Assembly: GCF_000771875.1 (NCBI RefSeq)
Contig: NZ_JPXX01000020.1
Coordinates: 49,370 to 113,369, forward strand
Origin: Gallibacterium genomosp. 1
GTDB taxonomy: Bacteria > Pseudomonadota > Gammaproteobacteria > Enterobacterales > Pasteurellaceae
DNA: 64,000 nucleotides
Direction: 5' to 3'
In this document: piece after piece, positions 48,503-58,116 of the stretch
Numbering within the stretch: the first letter of the stretch is position 1
How the letters are laid out: every line of letters starts with the position of its first letter
The notes under the pieces: generated by a model
Told to the model about the DNA's origin: nothing
What the model saw: only the letters and a program-made list of their open reading frames with translations
Databases searched by the model: none
Made by a program: the position numbers and the translations under genes

Positions 48503-48518
48503 TGTGATCTTTCTCACA
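48503..48518. promoter_or_regulatory. Perfect CRP binding site upstream of the symporter-sulfatase operon
   Basis: TGTGA-TCTTTC-TCACA has perfect half-sites. Its centre lies 23 bp upstream of the TATGAT operator centre, the same spacing as in front of the ROK operon. Confidence 0.82.
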
Positions 48519-48525
48519 TATTAAC

Positions 48526-48568
48526 TATGATTATTATCATAACTAATAAAAATAAAAACTTCTATTCT
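48526..48568 (+). promoter_or_regulatory. Promoter of the symporter-sulfatase operon with TATGAT-N4-ATCATA operator
   Basis: The operator TATGAT-TATT-ATCATA (48526-48541) is followed by a -10 candidate TATTCT at 48563-48568, 30-35 bases past its centre. The operator centre is about 76 bases ahead of the symporter ATG. Confidence 0.64.
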
Positions 48569-48609
48569 TGTATATGAATATGTATATTTTGGAAAGGATA
48601 GGAGGCAAT

Positions 48610-50304
48610 ATGTTATTAACAATATTGAGTTTTTTATTAGTGACAGGGGGAGTGGCACTTATTTCTTGGTTAAAAACTAGACACGATGATTTGTCAACCT
48701 CTAAAGGTTATTTCCTTGCTGGAAGGAGATTAAGTGGCTTTATCATTGGCTGTTCTATGATATTAACTTCATTATCTACAGAACAAATTATAGGTGTGAA
48801 TGCCAATTCCTATATTGGTAATTTCTCAATTATAGCTTGGACAGTACCTACAGTAATTCCATTATGCTTTTTAGCAGTATATTTGTTACCGAAGTATATT
48901 AGAAACGGATATACTACTATTCCGGAGTTTTTTGAAAACCGTTTTGATAGACAGACACGTTTAATTATGTCTGGTCTTTTTTTAGTTTTCTATCTTTTTA
49001 TTGTTATTCCAACAGCTCTTTATACTGGAGCCATTGCATTTAATAAAATATTTAATTTGGAAGCGGCTTTTAATATTAGTTATGGAGAATCTATTGTTTA
49101 TACCATAATTGCTATTGGGGTTGTTGGAGCTGCATATGCGATATTTGGTGGATTAAAAGCTGTGGCAGTTTCAGACACAATTAATGCTATTATTCTTGTG
49201 ATTGGTGCTATTTTGGTTCCTATTTTTGCCTTGATTTATTTAGGAAATGGTAGTTTTATGGAAGGGGTGCATATTATTGGCACCACTCATGTAGAGAAGT
49301 TTAATGCAATAGGCAGTGCGACAGATGCCGTACCTTGGCCGACAATTTTTACCGGTATTATGTTAGTTCACTTCTTTTATTGGACAACCAATCAAGCAAT
49401 AGTACAAAGAGCATTAGGGGCTAAAGATTTAAAAGCAGGGCAGAAAGGAATATTAATTGCAGCCTTATTTTTATTACTGTTACCAATAATTTTAAATTTA
49501 CCAGGACTGCTTAGTTTCCACATTATTGGTGAAGGTTTGAATCCAATTGATTTATCTTACCCGGAATTAGTCAACCGAGTATTGCCAACTGTATTACAAG
49601 GTTTCTTTGTTGCTGCATTATTCGGTGCTATTTTAAGTACATTTAATTCATTCTTAAATTCAGCAGCAACAATTTATTGTAAGGATTTATTACCTTCAAT
49701 TAGCAAAAAAACATTTAGTGATTCAGAATTGATTACATATGCGAAAAAAGTTTCAGCATTTATGGCGATTATTACCATTATTATTGGTCCATTATTAATG
49801 TTTGGTACAGATGGTATTTTCTTAATTACTAAACGTTTTGCTGGCTTTGTGAATATTCCTATTGTTGCTTTATTTGCAGTAGGATTATTTAATAAAACTG
49901 TTTCAGGCTTGGCAGCAAGAATTGCGTTGCTTCTCCATGTTATTTTATATTTCTTAATCGTATGGGTATTTAATGTAAAAATTAATTTCGTCTATGTGAT
50001 GGCTGCACTATTTGTCTTTGATGTTGCTGTGATGTTGTTTTTAGGTATATTCTTAAGAAGAAAAACACCTTATCAAGATAATTCTGAAAATAAAAGTAAT
50101 GTTGACCTAAGTAATTGGGAATATGTCAATGTTACCGTGGCATCGCTCATTTTAGGATTGATAACACTTTATGCACTATTATCTCCTATTGGACTAGCTT
50201 CTATGAATGGTAAACCATTATGGATTATTGGAGGATATTTGATTCTTCAAGTTGTCTTATTTATGGTGGTAGGAAAAAATAAACAGAAGGCTAAATATGC
50301 GTAA
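48610..50304 (+). CDS. Sodium:solute symporter (SLC5/SSS family, YidK-like)
   Basis: This 564-residue SSS transporter of the LeuT-like fold has about 14 helices. It matches the E. coli YidK group along its length ([68 protein letters not shown]). YidK is encoded beside the sulfatase YidJ, so the pairing with a sulfatase here is conserved. It probably imports a sulfated sugar with sodium; the substrate is unproven. The ATG at 48610 has AGGAGG 5 bases upstream. The stop overlaps the sulfatase start by 8 bases. Confidence 0.92.
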   Translation: MLLTILSFLLVTGGVALISWLKTRHDDLSTSKGYFLAGRRLSGFIIGCSMILTSLSTEQIIGVNANSYIGNFSIIAWTVPTVIPLCFLAVYLLPKYIRNGYTTIPEFFENRFDRQTRLIMSGLFLVFYLFIVIPTALYTGAIAFNKIFNLEAAFNISYGESIVYTIIAIGVVGAAYAIFGGLKAVAVSDTINAIILVIGAILVPIFALIYLGNGSFMEGVHIIGTTHVEKFNAIGSATDAVPWPTIFTGIMLVHFFYWTTNQAIVQRALGAKDLKAGQKGILIAALFLLLLPIILNLPGLLSFHIIGEGLNPIDLSYPELVNRVLPTVLQGFFVAALFGAILSTFNSFLNSAATIYCKDLLPSISKKTFSDSELITYAKKVSAFMAIITIIIGPLLMFGTDGIFLITKRFAGFVNIPIVALFAVGLFNKTVSGLAARIALLLHVILYFLIVWVFNVKINFVYVMAALFVFDVAVMLFLGIFLRRKTPYQDNSENKSNVDLSNWEYVNVTVASLILGLITLYALLSPIGLASMNGKPLWIIGGYLILQVVLFMVVGKNKQKAKYA

Positions 50305-51745
50305 TATAATTTATATTTTATTAGATCAAGTAAGAAAGGATATGCTAGGTCCTTATGGGCATAGCATTGTTAAAACGCCTAATATAGATAAATTGGCGAA
50401 AGAGGGAATTTGTTTTGATAATGCTTTTACGCCTGCATCTGTATGTGGACCAGCAAGAACCTCTTTATTCACAGGATTAATGCCTTCTTCTCACGGCATT
50501 ATTAGAAATGGTGAAAAAGGTGGTAGCGGTGAAGTGGATGTTAATCAACCTAATATTACTCATCTTGAAGGGTACAATAGTTATGTGGTTGGGAAATGGC
50601 ATGTAGGCACAAAATCAGTACCTGCTGATTATGGTATTAAAGGACATAATTTTGATGGTTATGGATACCCAGGTAGTCGAGTTTACAAAAATCTTGTTTT
50701 TGATCAGCCACCTACTCATTCTAATCGTTATCAATCATGGCTAATGGAAAAAGGATTTGATATTCCAGAAGTTAGTCGAGCCTATTTTGGTGATAATCCA
50801 CATTTACGAGTTCAAGAATTATGTGGTTTATTATCGGGTTCTAAAGAACAAACTATTCCATATTTTCTGCTTGATGAAACAAAGCGTTATATTCAAGAGT
50901 CTTTGGATGAGGGAAAGCCATTCTTTACTTGGATAAATTTCTGGGGGCCTCACACGCCTTGCATTGTTCCTGAACCCTATTATTCTATGTATGATCCAAA
51001 AGATGTGATATTGGATAAAAGTTTTTTTAAGCCGCTAGAAGGGAAGCCTGGGCATTATAGAACTATTTCTAAAATGTGGGGAATGTGGGAAGCAAGTGAA
51101 GCACATTGGAAAGAGGTTATCACAAAATTCTGGGGTTATATTACATTGATTGATGATGCAATAGGCGAATTGTTTAAATTTTTAAAAGAAAAAGGATTAT
51201 ATGAAGAAAGCTTTATTGTAATAACGGCAGACCATGGTGATGCAATGGGACATCATCGAATGATTGAGAAAGGGGAGTTTATGTTTGATAGTACTTATAA
51301 TATTCCTTTAATTATTAAAGACCCATTATCCGATCGAATTAATCAACGAGATGATAATTTAGTCTACCTGCATGATTTAACTTCGACGGTATATGATGTT
51401 GCCAATCAGCCTATACCTACCGAATTTGAAGGTGCCAGTTTATTACCAATAATAAGGCAACATAAAAATAATAATCGGAAAGGCTTATTAGCACAGTTAG
51501 CCGGACATTTTGTTTATTTTGAACAGCGAATGTGGCGGCGTAAAGATTATAAATTAGTTTTTAATGCCAGCGATGTTTGTGAACTATATGATATCGTCAG
51601 AGATCCTGAGGAAATGGAAAATCTCTTTTATGACAAGCGTTATACTTCAGTGAAGAAAGAGATGCTGGAAGAAATGTGGCTTGAGATGAAAAAAATCAAC
51701 GATCCACTAGAAAATTGGGTTTATCGCATTATTCAGGAAATTTAA
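50297..51745 (+). CDS. Cys-type (formylglycine) sulfatase, cytoplasmic
   Basis: This 482-residue type I sulfatase hydrolyses a sulfate ester. The maturation motif CGPAR starts at Cys50, within [15 protein letters not shown], and is a substrate for the anSME encoded upstream. Metal ligands and active-site residues are visible in LLDQ (Asp10), GKWHVG and [11 protein letters not shown]. The N terminus [16 protein letters not shown] has no signal peptide, so unlike most bacterial sulfatases it should act in the cytoplasm on an imported substrate. Its start overlaps the symporter end (translational coupling), and a strong terminator follows. The natural substrate is not deducible. Confidence 0.93.
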   Translation: MRNIIYILLDQVRKDMLGPYGHSIVKTPNIDKLAKEGICFDNAFTPASVCGPARTSLFTGLMPSSHGIIRNGEKGGSGEVDVNQPNITHLEGYNSYVVGKWHVGTKSVPADYGIKGHNFDGYGYPGSRVYKNLVFDQPPTHSNRYQSWLMEKGFDIPEVSRAYFGDNPHLRVQELCGLLSGSKEQTIPYFLLDETKRYIQESLDEGKPFFTWINFWGPHTPCIVPEPYYSMYDPKDVILDKSFFKPLEGKPGHYRTISKMWGMWEASEAHWKEVITKFWGYITLIDDAIGELFKFLKEKGLYEESFIVITADHGDAMGHHRMIEKGEFMFDSTYNIPLIIKDPLSDRINQRDDNLVYLHDLTSTVYDVANQPIPTEFEGASLLPIIRQHKNNNRKGLLAQLAGHFVYFEQRMWRRKDYKLVFNASDVCELYDIVRDPEEMENLFYDKRYTSVKKEMLEEMWLEMKKINDPLENWVYRIIQEI

Positions 51746-51767
51746 GCTCTCTTTTAGTTATAGTTAG

Positions 51768-51797
51768 AAAAAACTGCACCATCGTGTGCAGTTTTTT
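51768..51797 (+). terminator. Intrinsic terminator of the sulfatase operon
   Basis: The 12-bp perfect stem AAAAAACTGCAC / GTGCAGTTTTTT has a 6-base loop. Confidence 0.93.
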
Positions 51798-51874
51798 ATT
51801 ATGCAATAGAACTATTGGATTAAAACCATTGTCAAAGCGTGGCAGATTTATTTAGATTAGGGAATTTTTATTTT

Positions 51875-53500
51875 ATGCAGAAAATAGCATTGTCAATGCG
51901 ATCGTCCAGCTTAATTGGTTTGGTTGCACTCTATTTTACACTGATCTTAAATTATGCATTTTATGCAAAAGTGCTTTCAATCCATCCTTTTACCGGTGCG
52001 GCAGGGGATTACTTCTTATTAACTGTACCTTTCTTTGTCTTTTTTGTGTTGAATGCGGTATTTCAAATTTTGGCACTACCATTATTGCATAAAGTGCTTA
52101 TACCAGCGTTGTTGATCATCAGTGCAGCGATTGGTTATAGCGAAGTTTTTCTAGATGTCTATTTTACAACCGATATGTTGGAAAATGTTTTGCAGACTAA
52201 TTTTGCTGAAAGCTCCCGAATGATGACATTGCCTTATATTGCTTGGATTATCGGCTTTGGCGTTGTGCCGGCATTATTATATTTATTGGTGAAAGTTGAT
52301 TATCGTGTTTGGTATAAAGAAATTGCTTATCGCATTGGTTTAATTTTGCTTTCAGCAGTTGTGATTGTTGGTATTGCAAAAGTCTTCTATCAGGATTACG
52401 CTGGATTTGTACGAAATAACAAAAGTGTGCCGGCATTAATTGTACCTTCTAATTTTATTAGTGCTGGTATTAATGAGATTAAACGAATTCGTGAAGCTAA
52501 TATGCCGTATACACAATTAGGTTTGGATGCAGCACAGGAAAAACCGGATGACTATCGTCACTTTACAGTATTGGTTGTTGGTGAAACTACTCGAGCACAA
52601 AATTGGGGGTTAAATGGCTATCAACCACAAACTACACCATTGTTGGCGGCTCGAGGAAAACAGATAATTAATTTTAGAAATGTTTCCAGTTGTGGTACAG
52701 CGACCGCACTTTCAGTGCCTTGTATGTTTTCGGGTATGGGAAGAGATGGTTATGATGCAGTTAAGGCATCTCATCAAGATAATATTTTGGATGTGTTGCA
52801 GCGTGCTGGTGTAGAAGTGATCTGGTTAGATAATGACAGCGGTTGTAAGGGAGTATGTGAACGTGTTCTGAATAAAGATATTACGGCAACCAATGATCCT
52901 CAGTATTGTAAGGATGGTGAATGTTTGGACAATATTTTATTATCGTATATTGATGATGTAATTAAAAAAACGCATAAAGACACAGTGCTAGTTTTGCATA
53001 CAATTGGTAGTCACGGACCAACTTATTATGAGCGTTATTCCGAACAGTACCGCCGTTTTACACCGACTTGCGATACTAATGAAATTCAGAAGTGTAGCAA
53101 TGAACAATTAGTGAATACTTATAATAATGGCATTTTATATATTGATCAGTTTTTAGATAATGTAATTAAGAAAATGGAATCTCATCCAGAACTGGAAGCT
53201 GCTGTTTATTATTTATCAGATCACGGAGAATCATTAGGTGAAAATGGTGTTTATTTACACGGCACTCCTTATGCTATTGCACCAGAACAGCAAACCCGAA
53301 TTCCAATGATAATGTGGTTCTCAGATCGCTTTAGACAGAATGAAAATATTGATTTTGATTGTTTAGAGCAAAATGCTCAGCAACGATCTTATTCACACGA
53401 TAATTTATACAGTACCTTATTTGGTTTAATGGATATGAACCCGAATACTTCGGTATATAAAAAGGAATTGGATATTATTACACAGTGTAAAAAACAGTAA
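51875..53500 (+). CDS. eptA: Lipid A phosphoethanolamine transferase
   Basis: EptA-type enzymes move phosphoethanolamine from phosphatidylethanolamine onto lipid A on the periplasmic face, lowering the negative charge and raising resistance to cationic peptides. The 541-residue protein has an N-terminal domain with five helices (about 1-180) and a periplasmic alkaline-phosphatase-like domain. That domain includes the catalytic Thr in VVGETTRAQNWGLNGY, disulfide Cys in SSCGTATALSVPCMFSG and zinc ligands in SDHGESLGENGVYLHG. The ATG at 51875 (MQKIALSMRSS) is chosen; a GTG frame from 51839 lacks a ribosome site. It is unrelated to the upstream sulfatase despite the shared fold. Confidence 0.9.
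   Translation: MQKIALSMRSSSLIGLVALYFTLILNYAFYAKVLSIHPFTGAAGDYFLLTVPFFVFFVLNAVFQILALPLLHKVLIPALLIISAAIGYSEVFLDVYFTTDMLENVLQTNFAESSRMMTLPYIAWIIGFGVVPALLYLLVKVDYRVWYKEIAYRIGLILLSAVVIVGIAKVFYQDYAGFVRNNKSVPALIVPSNFISAGINEIKRIREANMPYTQLGLDAAQEKPDDYRHFTVLVVGETTRAQNWGLNGYQPQTTPLLAARGKQIINFRNVSSCGTATALSVPCMFSGMGRDGYDAVKASHQDNILDVLQRAGVEVIWLDNDSGCKGVCERVLNKDITATNDPQYCKDGECLDNILLSYIDDVIKKTHKDTVLVLHTIGSHGPTYYERYSEQYRRFTPTCDTNEIQKCSNEQLVNTYNNGILYIDQFLDNVIKKMESHPELEAAVYYLSDHGESLGENGVYLHGTPYAIAPEQQTRIPMIMWFSDRFRQNENIDFDCLEQNAQQRSYSHDNLYSTLFGLMDMNPNTSVYKKELDIITQCKKQ
52703..52711 (-). other. Single Haemophilus-type uptake signal core
   Basis: ACCGCACTT is the reverse complement of AAGTGCGGT. It lies inside eptA and is the only exact copy found by eye in the window. 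Confidence 0.7.
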
Positions 53501-53532
53501 CTTCAATAGATGGATGTGAATAGAGTAAGAGA

Positions 53533-53568
53533 AAACAGAGGGCGATACAAAGCCCTCTGTTTATTTTT
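53533..53568. terminator. Terminator between eptA and the ABC transporter gene
   Basis: The 11-bp perfect stem AAACAGAGGGC / GCCCTCTGTTT with an 8-base loop is followed by ATTTTTG. It is usable from both sides. Confidence 0.88.
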
Positions 53569-53584
53569 GCTGATTGAAAATGAG

Positions 53585-55426
53585 TTAATTCTCGCTAAGA
53601 AAACCACCACTTTGATGTTTCCATAATTTAGCGTAAAGTCCATTTTGAGCCAATAACTCACTGTGAGTTCCCTGTTCAACAATATGACCTTTATCCAACA
53701 CAATGAGACGATCCATTGCTGCAATCGTGGAAAGACGGTGTGCAATAGCAATAACGGTTTTATTTTCCATCATTTTATCTAAACTTTCTTGAATGGCGGC
53801 TTCAACTTCGGAATCCAATGCGCTAGTTGCTTCATCCAATAATAAAATTGGTGCATCTTTTAACATTACACGAGCGATGGCAATGCGTTGACGTTGCCCT
53901 CCGGAAAGCTTAACACCTCGTTCACCAACGTGAGCGTCATAACCGTGGCGACCTTGTGCATCACTTAAAGTTGGAATAAACCCAGCTGCTTCGGCACGTT
54001 CCGCCGCTGAGATCATTTCTTCTTCACTGGCATCAGGTCTTCCATAGATAATATTTTCACGCACGGAACGGTGCAATAATGAGGTGTCTTGTGTTACTAA
54101 ACCGATCTGACTACGTAAACTTTCTTGGCGGACATTGCAAATATTCTGCCCATCAATAGTGATATTGCCTTGATCTGCTTCATAAAAACGTAATAACAAG
54201 TTTACGATAGTGGATTTACCAGCACCGGAACGACCAATTAAACCTACTTTTTCTCCCGGTTTAATGGTGAGATTAAAATCTGTTAGCAACGGTTTATCTG
54301 CTTCATAAGAGAAGTTAATGTGTTCAAATTTAATTTCTCCTTTATGTACGACTAGATCAGTCGCATTGATTTTATCAACTATCGTATGCGGTTTGGATAG
54401 TGTGTGCATACCGTCATTCACCGTACCGATGTTTTCAAAAAGACGAGCTGCTTCCCACATAATCCAACGAGAAAGATTGTTCACTCTCAATGCCATTGCG
54501 ATAGCAGTAGCAATAGCACCGACCCCAGTGCTGCCTCTGCTCCATAGCCATAAACCTAAAAAACCAGTGCTGAGTGTTAATAGAATATTGGTTAAATAGG
54601 TGAGCGTTTCTAAAGAGGTTGCTAATCGCATTTGTGCGTGAACAGTTACCATAAATTCTTTCATTGAGCGTTTAGCATAACTAGCTTCTCGTAAACCGTG
54701 AGAAAAGAGTTTGACTGTAGTAATATTGGCGTAAGCATCAGTTATACGACCGGTCATTAAAGAACGGGCATCGGCTTGACGTTCTGCTGTGTATGCCAAT
54801 TTTGGGATAAAAATTTTCAGAATTATGATAAACAGTACTAACCAGATAATAAATGGTAGTACAAACCAACCGTCCAATGCGATTAGTACTGCACCGGAAG
54901 TAATGAAATAGACGATAACATAGGTCATCACATCAGAAATCGTCAAAACCGTATCTCGTACAGCCAGTGCTGTTTGCATTACTTTCGCTGAAACACGTCC
55001 AGCAAATTCATCCTGATAAAAACCTAAACTTTGTCCTAGCATTAAACGGTGAAAATTCCAACGTAACCGCATTGGAAAAACGCCTTGTAAAGTTTGCAGA
55101 TGGATATTGGCGGCAATGAATGACCAAAGAATACTGAACAGCATTAAAGCCGCCATTGCGATTAATTGCCACTGTTTTTGGTGCCATAATTGTTGTGGTG
55201 AATATTGTGATAACCAATCCACTAATACCCCCATAAACTGAAATAAAATGGCTTCCATTGCACCGATACCGATGACCATAATGGTGAGTAATAAAATCCA
55301 ACCACGCATTCCTTCGGTACAGGACCAAATAAATTTAATTAATCCGTGTTTCGGTACTTCAGGCATTTCATCCGGATAAGGATTAAGCCGATGTTCAAAC
55401 CAGCTATAAATACGATTTAATAACAT
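53585..55426 (-). CDS. ABC transporter, fused permease and ATPase (exporter type)
   Basis: This 613-residue half-transporter has an N-terminal six-helix membrane domain (about 40-335) and a C-terminal nucleotide-binding domain. The latter carries Walker A GRSGAGKST, signature LSGGQRQR, Walker B ILLLDEATSALD and the H-loop AIAHRLST. It works as a dimer in the inner membrane. It belongs to the ABCB-like exporter group, but the N-terminal sequence (WFEHRLNPYPDEMPEVPKHG) is not that of MsbA, so the substrate is unknown. It lies 6 bases downstream of mazG in one operon. Confidence 0.9.
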   Translation of the reverse strand: MLLNRIYSWFEHRLNPYPDEMPEVPKHGLIKFIWSCTEGMRGWILLLTIMVIGIGAMEAILFQFMGVLVDWLSQYSPQQLWHQKQWQLIAMAALMLFSILWSFIAANIHLQTLQGVFPMRLRWNFHRLMLGQSLGFYQDEFAGRVSAKVMQTALAVRDTVLTISDVMTYVIVYFITSGAVLIALDGWFVLPFIIWLVLFIIILKIFIPKLAYTAERQADARSLMTGRITDAYANITTVKLFSHGLREASYAKRSMKEFMVTVHAQMRLATSLETLTYLTNILLTLSTGFLGLWLWSRGSTGVGAIATAIAMALRVNNLSRWIMWEAARLFENIGTVNDGMHTLSKPHTIVDKINATDLVVHKGEIKFEHINFSYEADKPLLTDFNLTIKPGEKVGLIGRSGAGKSTIVNLLLRFYEADQGNITIDGQNICNVRQESLRSQIGLVTQDTSLLHRSVRENIIYGRPDASEEEMISAAERAEAAGFIPTLSDAQGRHGYDAHVGERGVKLSGGQRQRIAIARVMLKDAPILLLDEATSALDSEVEAAIQESLDKMMENKTVIAIAHRLSTIAAMDRLIVLDKGHIVEQGTHSELLAQNGLYAKLWKHQSGGFLSEN

Positions 55427-55432
55427 AGTACG

Positions 55433-56233
55433 TTAATGATCCTCTTGTTTTTCTTGTCGTTTTATTTGATCCCAAATTAAATCCATTTCTGCTAAAGATA
55501 CTTGTTCCAGTTGGCGACCAGAGTCAAGAATACGTTGTTCAACTTGACGAAAACGACGTTCAAATTTCAAGTTTGCTTTGCGTAAAGCCTCTTCTGGATT
55601 AAGTTTTAAATGTCTAGCAACATTGACGGTAGCAAAGAGTAGATCACCTATCTCCTCTTCTATTGCCTGAGGATTTTGAGGTTGTTTTAAGATCTCATCT
55701 CTAACTTCCTGTAACTCTTCTTCAACTTTTTGTATTGTTGGTTCCAATTCTGACCAATCAAAACCTACTTTTGCACAACGCTTTTGCAATTTAGCAGCAC
55801 GAAGTAAAGAAGGGAGTGCTATCGGCACATTATCCAAAATGGAATATTGTGCTTTTTTATAACGTTCCTGCTGTTTGATATTCTCCCAATTTTTCAGTAC
55901 TTCCTCGCTATTATCTGCTTTTATTTCACCGAAAACGTGTGGATGACGCCGGATAATTTTATCGGTAATGCCGTCAATCACATCATTGAGCGTAAATGTT
56001 CCCTCTTCTTGAGCTAATTGGCTTAAAAATACGACTTGCATCAATAAATCGCCAAGTTCTTCTTTTAATTCTTTTCGATCATCTTGATTAATGGCTTCGA
56101 CAACCTCATATGCTTCTTCAAGGATATGAGGTGGCATTGTTTGATAGGTTTGTTCTAGATCCCAAGGGCAACCTCCGTTCGGATCGCGTAATTTAGCGAT
56201 AATCTTGGCAAATTTTTCTAATTTTGTTGTCAT
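55433..56233 (-). CDS. mazG: Nucleoside triphosphate pyrophosphohydrolase MazG
   Basis: MazG hydrolyses (d)NTPs to the monophosphate and pyrophosphate, cleaning up non-canonical nucleotides and affecting stress responses. The 266-residue protein contains two MazG repeats. The first begins RDPNGGCPWDLEQTYQTM and includes EEAYEVVEAI and KEELGDLLMQVV; the second includes VEEELQEVRDEI and EEIGDLLFATVN, with the acidic magnesium-binding ExxE-type residues. It is the first gene of mazG-ABC exporter and divergent from uspA. Confidence 0.95.
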   Translation of the reverse strand: MTTKLEKFAKIIAKLRDPNGGCPWDLEQTYQTMPPHILEEAYEVVEAINQDDRKELKEELGDLLMQVVFLSQLAQEEGTFTLNDVIDGITDKIIRRHPHVFGEIKADNSEEVLKNWENIKQQERYKKAQYSILDNVPIALPSLLRAAKLQKRCAKVGFDWSELEPTIQKVEEELQEVRDEILKQPQNPQAIEEEIGDLLFATVNVARHLKLNPEEALRKANLKFERRFRQVEQRILDSGRQLEQVSLAEMDLIWDQIKRQEKQEDH

Positions 56234-56367
56234 TTAATACTCCATTTTAGAATTAATTTGTATTGAATTTTTAATAGCGTGATCAACCGCAAATTTTTCA
56301 CTTAATTTTAATGTTAGTATAACATCATAGCTTATTCGATTAGCTGATTATAAATGGAGGAATCATT

Positions 56368-56796
56368 ATGTATAAGCACGTTCTTGTCGCAGTAGACCTT
56401 TCTGAAGAAAGTAATGTTTTACTAGCTAAAGCTGTTCAAGTAGCTAAAAACAATGGAGCTAAACTTTCTATTATTCACGTAGATGTTAATTTTTCCGACC
56501 TCTATACCGGGTTAATCGATGTAAATATGTCTTCTATGCAAGATCGTATTTCCGATGAGACTCACGATGCCCTTGTTGAATTGGCAAAACAAGCAGGTTA
56601 TCCGGTTACCGAAACATTATGTGGTAATGGCGATCTTGGTACAGTGTTGGCTGATGCCGTAAGCAAATATGATGTTGATATTCTTATTGTCGGACATCAC
56701 CAGGATTTCTGGAGTAAATTAATGTCCTCAACTCGTCAAGTAATGAACAATATCAATGTTGATATGTTGGTTGTTCCTTTGAAAGATGACGAATAG
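56368..56796 (+). CDS. uspA: Universal stress protein A
   Basis: This 142-residue cytoplasmic UspA-family protein starts [19 protein letters not shown] and has ILIVGHH and the DMLVVPL C terminus. The UspA subgroup does not bind ATP and accumulates under growth arrest. AGGAAT lies ahead of the ATG and a strong terminator follows. It is divergent from mazG and convergent with slyX. Confidence 0.94.
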   Translation: MYKHVLVAVDLSEESNVLLAKAVQVAKNNGAKLSIIHVDVNFSDLYTGLIDVNMSSMQDRISDETHDALVELAKQAGYPVTETLCGNGDLGTVLADAVSKYDVDILIVGHHQDFWSKLMSSTRQVMNNINVDMLVVPLKDDE

Positions 56797-56810
56797 TGAA
56801 TTATAGCTTG

Positions 56811-56847
56811 AAAAAACCTCTGCGTCTGTTGATTGCAGAGGTTTTTT
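56811..56847. terminator. Bidirectional terminator between uspA and slyX
   Basis: The 13-bp stem AAAAAACCTCTGC / GCAGAGGTTTTTT has an 11-base loop. Confidence 0.93.
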
Positions 56848-56860
56848 ATCTTTTTGATAG

Positions 56861-57082
56861 TTAATAGTGTGGTGGAGGTGTTTCTTCTGTCTGAGTTGCG
56901 ATATTGGATGGTTGTACATCTTTTAGTTTTTGTGCGAGATAGCGAAGCTGTAGTTGCATTTTATTAATGATGAATTGTTGTTCAACCAATGCTTGATTAA
57001 GTTGTTCAATGGTGTTTTCCTGAAAAGTGACTTTCGTTTCTAGTTCATTCATTCTTTCTATTAAATCATCAAATTGGTTCAT
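56861..57082 (-). CDS. slyX: SlyX protein
   Basis: This 73-residue, mostly coiled-coil protein (heptads from about 5 to 52: [18 protein letters not shown]) has a short Pro/His tail ending in PPPHY, the hallmark of SlyX. Function is unknown. It is divergent from fkpA, as in enteric bacteria. Confidence 0.93.
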   Translation of the reverse strand: MNQFDDLIERMNELETKVTFQENTIEQLNQALVEQQFIINKMQLQLRYLAQKLKDVQPSNIATQTEETPPPHY

Positions 57083-57280
57083 TAATTGCCTCTTGAGTAA
57101 CCTACTTTGTATTGTTGAATTGAATAGTTATGCCAAATTCTGAATAAAGTATAGGGAAAATTAATAATTTCGTTTAAATTTTAAATATATATTGTATATT
57201 TTCTTAAATCATTTTAATCTATTCAATAAAATTTTTATGGAAGTAAAAATCTATTATTTTCTTATGGAGAACAAATAATT

Positions 57281-58009
57281 ATGCGATCTATTCAAAAACT
57301 TGCTTTTCTTTCTGGTTTTGTGTTGTTAGCAATAAGCAGCCATAGTTTTGCAGAAGATTCTCAATTAAAAGATAAAAAGTTTATTGAACAATCTTCTTAT
57401 GCTATAGGCGTATTTTTAGGTAAAAATATTCAACAATCTTTGGATGGGCAGAAATCCTTGATCGAATATGACAATAATAAAATTTTGGATGGTGTGCGCG
57501 ATACCTTAATGGGAAAAACAACACTTTCAGATGAAGTGCTACAAAAGCAGTTGCAAGAATTGGATGCGCAATTAACAAAAGCGACTCAGGTAGAGCTGGA
57601 AAAAGTTGCGAAAGAGAATGAAGAAAAAGGCAAAGTTTATCGCGAAAAATATGCGAAAGAAAAAGATGTAAAACAGACTAAAAGTGGCATTCTTTATCGT
57701 ATAGAAAAAATGGGTGAAGGTGCTTCACCGACAGAAAATGATACGGTAAAAGTGAATTATCGTGGAAAATTGATTGACGGTACTGAATTTGATAGTTCAT
57801 ATAAACGTAACCAGCCGATTGAGTTTCAATTGGGACAGCTTATTCCAGGTTGGGTTGAAGGAATTGGTTTAATCAAAAAAGGCGGTAAAATTCAATTGGT
57901 ATTGCCACCGAATTTAGCTTATGGTGATCAGCAAACCGGTCAGATTCCACCAAATTCAACATTGATTTTTGATATTGAATTATTAGATGTGAAATCAAAT
58001 AGTAAGTAA
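57281..58009 (+). CDS. fkpA: Periplasmic FKBP-type peptidyl-prolyl isomerase FkpA
   Basis: FkpA is a periplasmic chaperone and proline isomerase. The 242-residue precursor has a signal peptide ending in SSHSFA before EDSQ, a helical N-terminal dimerisation domain (about 30-130) and an FKBP domain (about 145-238) with VNYRGKLIDGTEFDSS, IPGWVEGIGL and LAYGDQQTGQIPPNSTL. It lies in the slyX/fkpA-yheO-tus-str context seen in E. coli. An intrinsic hairpin follows before yheO. Confidence 0.95.
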   Translation: MRSIQKLAFLSGFVLLAISSHSFAEDSQLKDKKFIEQSSYAIGVFLGKNIQQSLDGQKSLIEYDNNKILDGVRDTLMGKTTLSDEVLQKQLQELDAQLTKATQVELEKVAKENEEKGKVYREKYAKEKDVKQTKSGILYRIEKMGEGASPTENDTVKVNYRGKLIDGTEFDSSYKRNQPIEFQLGQLIPGWVEGIGLIKKGGKIQLVLPPNLAYGDQQTGQIPPNSTLIFDIELLDVKSNSK

Positions 58010-58039
58010 TTTTAGTGATTAAAAACAAAATAAATAAGA

Positions 58040-58066
58040 AACGGACAGTAATGTCCGTTCTTAGTT
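58040..58066 (+). terminator. Hairpin terminator of fkpA
   Basis: The 8-bp perfect stem AACGGACA / TGTCCGTT with loop GTAA has only a weak T-tail (CTTAGTTT). Confidence 0.65.
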
Positions 58067-58116
58067 TAAGAATCAGCGATCAGAAGTATTAATGTACAGA
58101 ATGGAAGGCAATAGCA

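Noticed and set aside
51875..53500. eptA as a further member of the sulfatase system
   Set aside because: It shares the alkaline-phosphatase fold but has the phosphoethanolamine-transferase Thr motif and membrane domain, its own transcript after a strong terminator, and no local operator.
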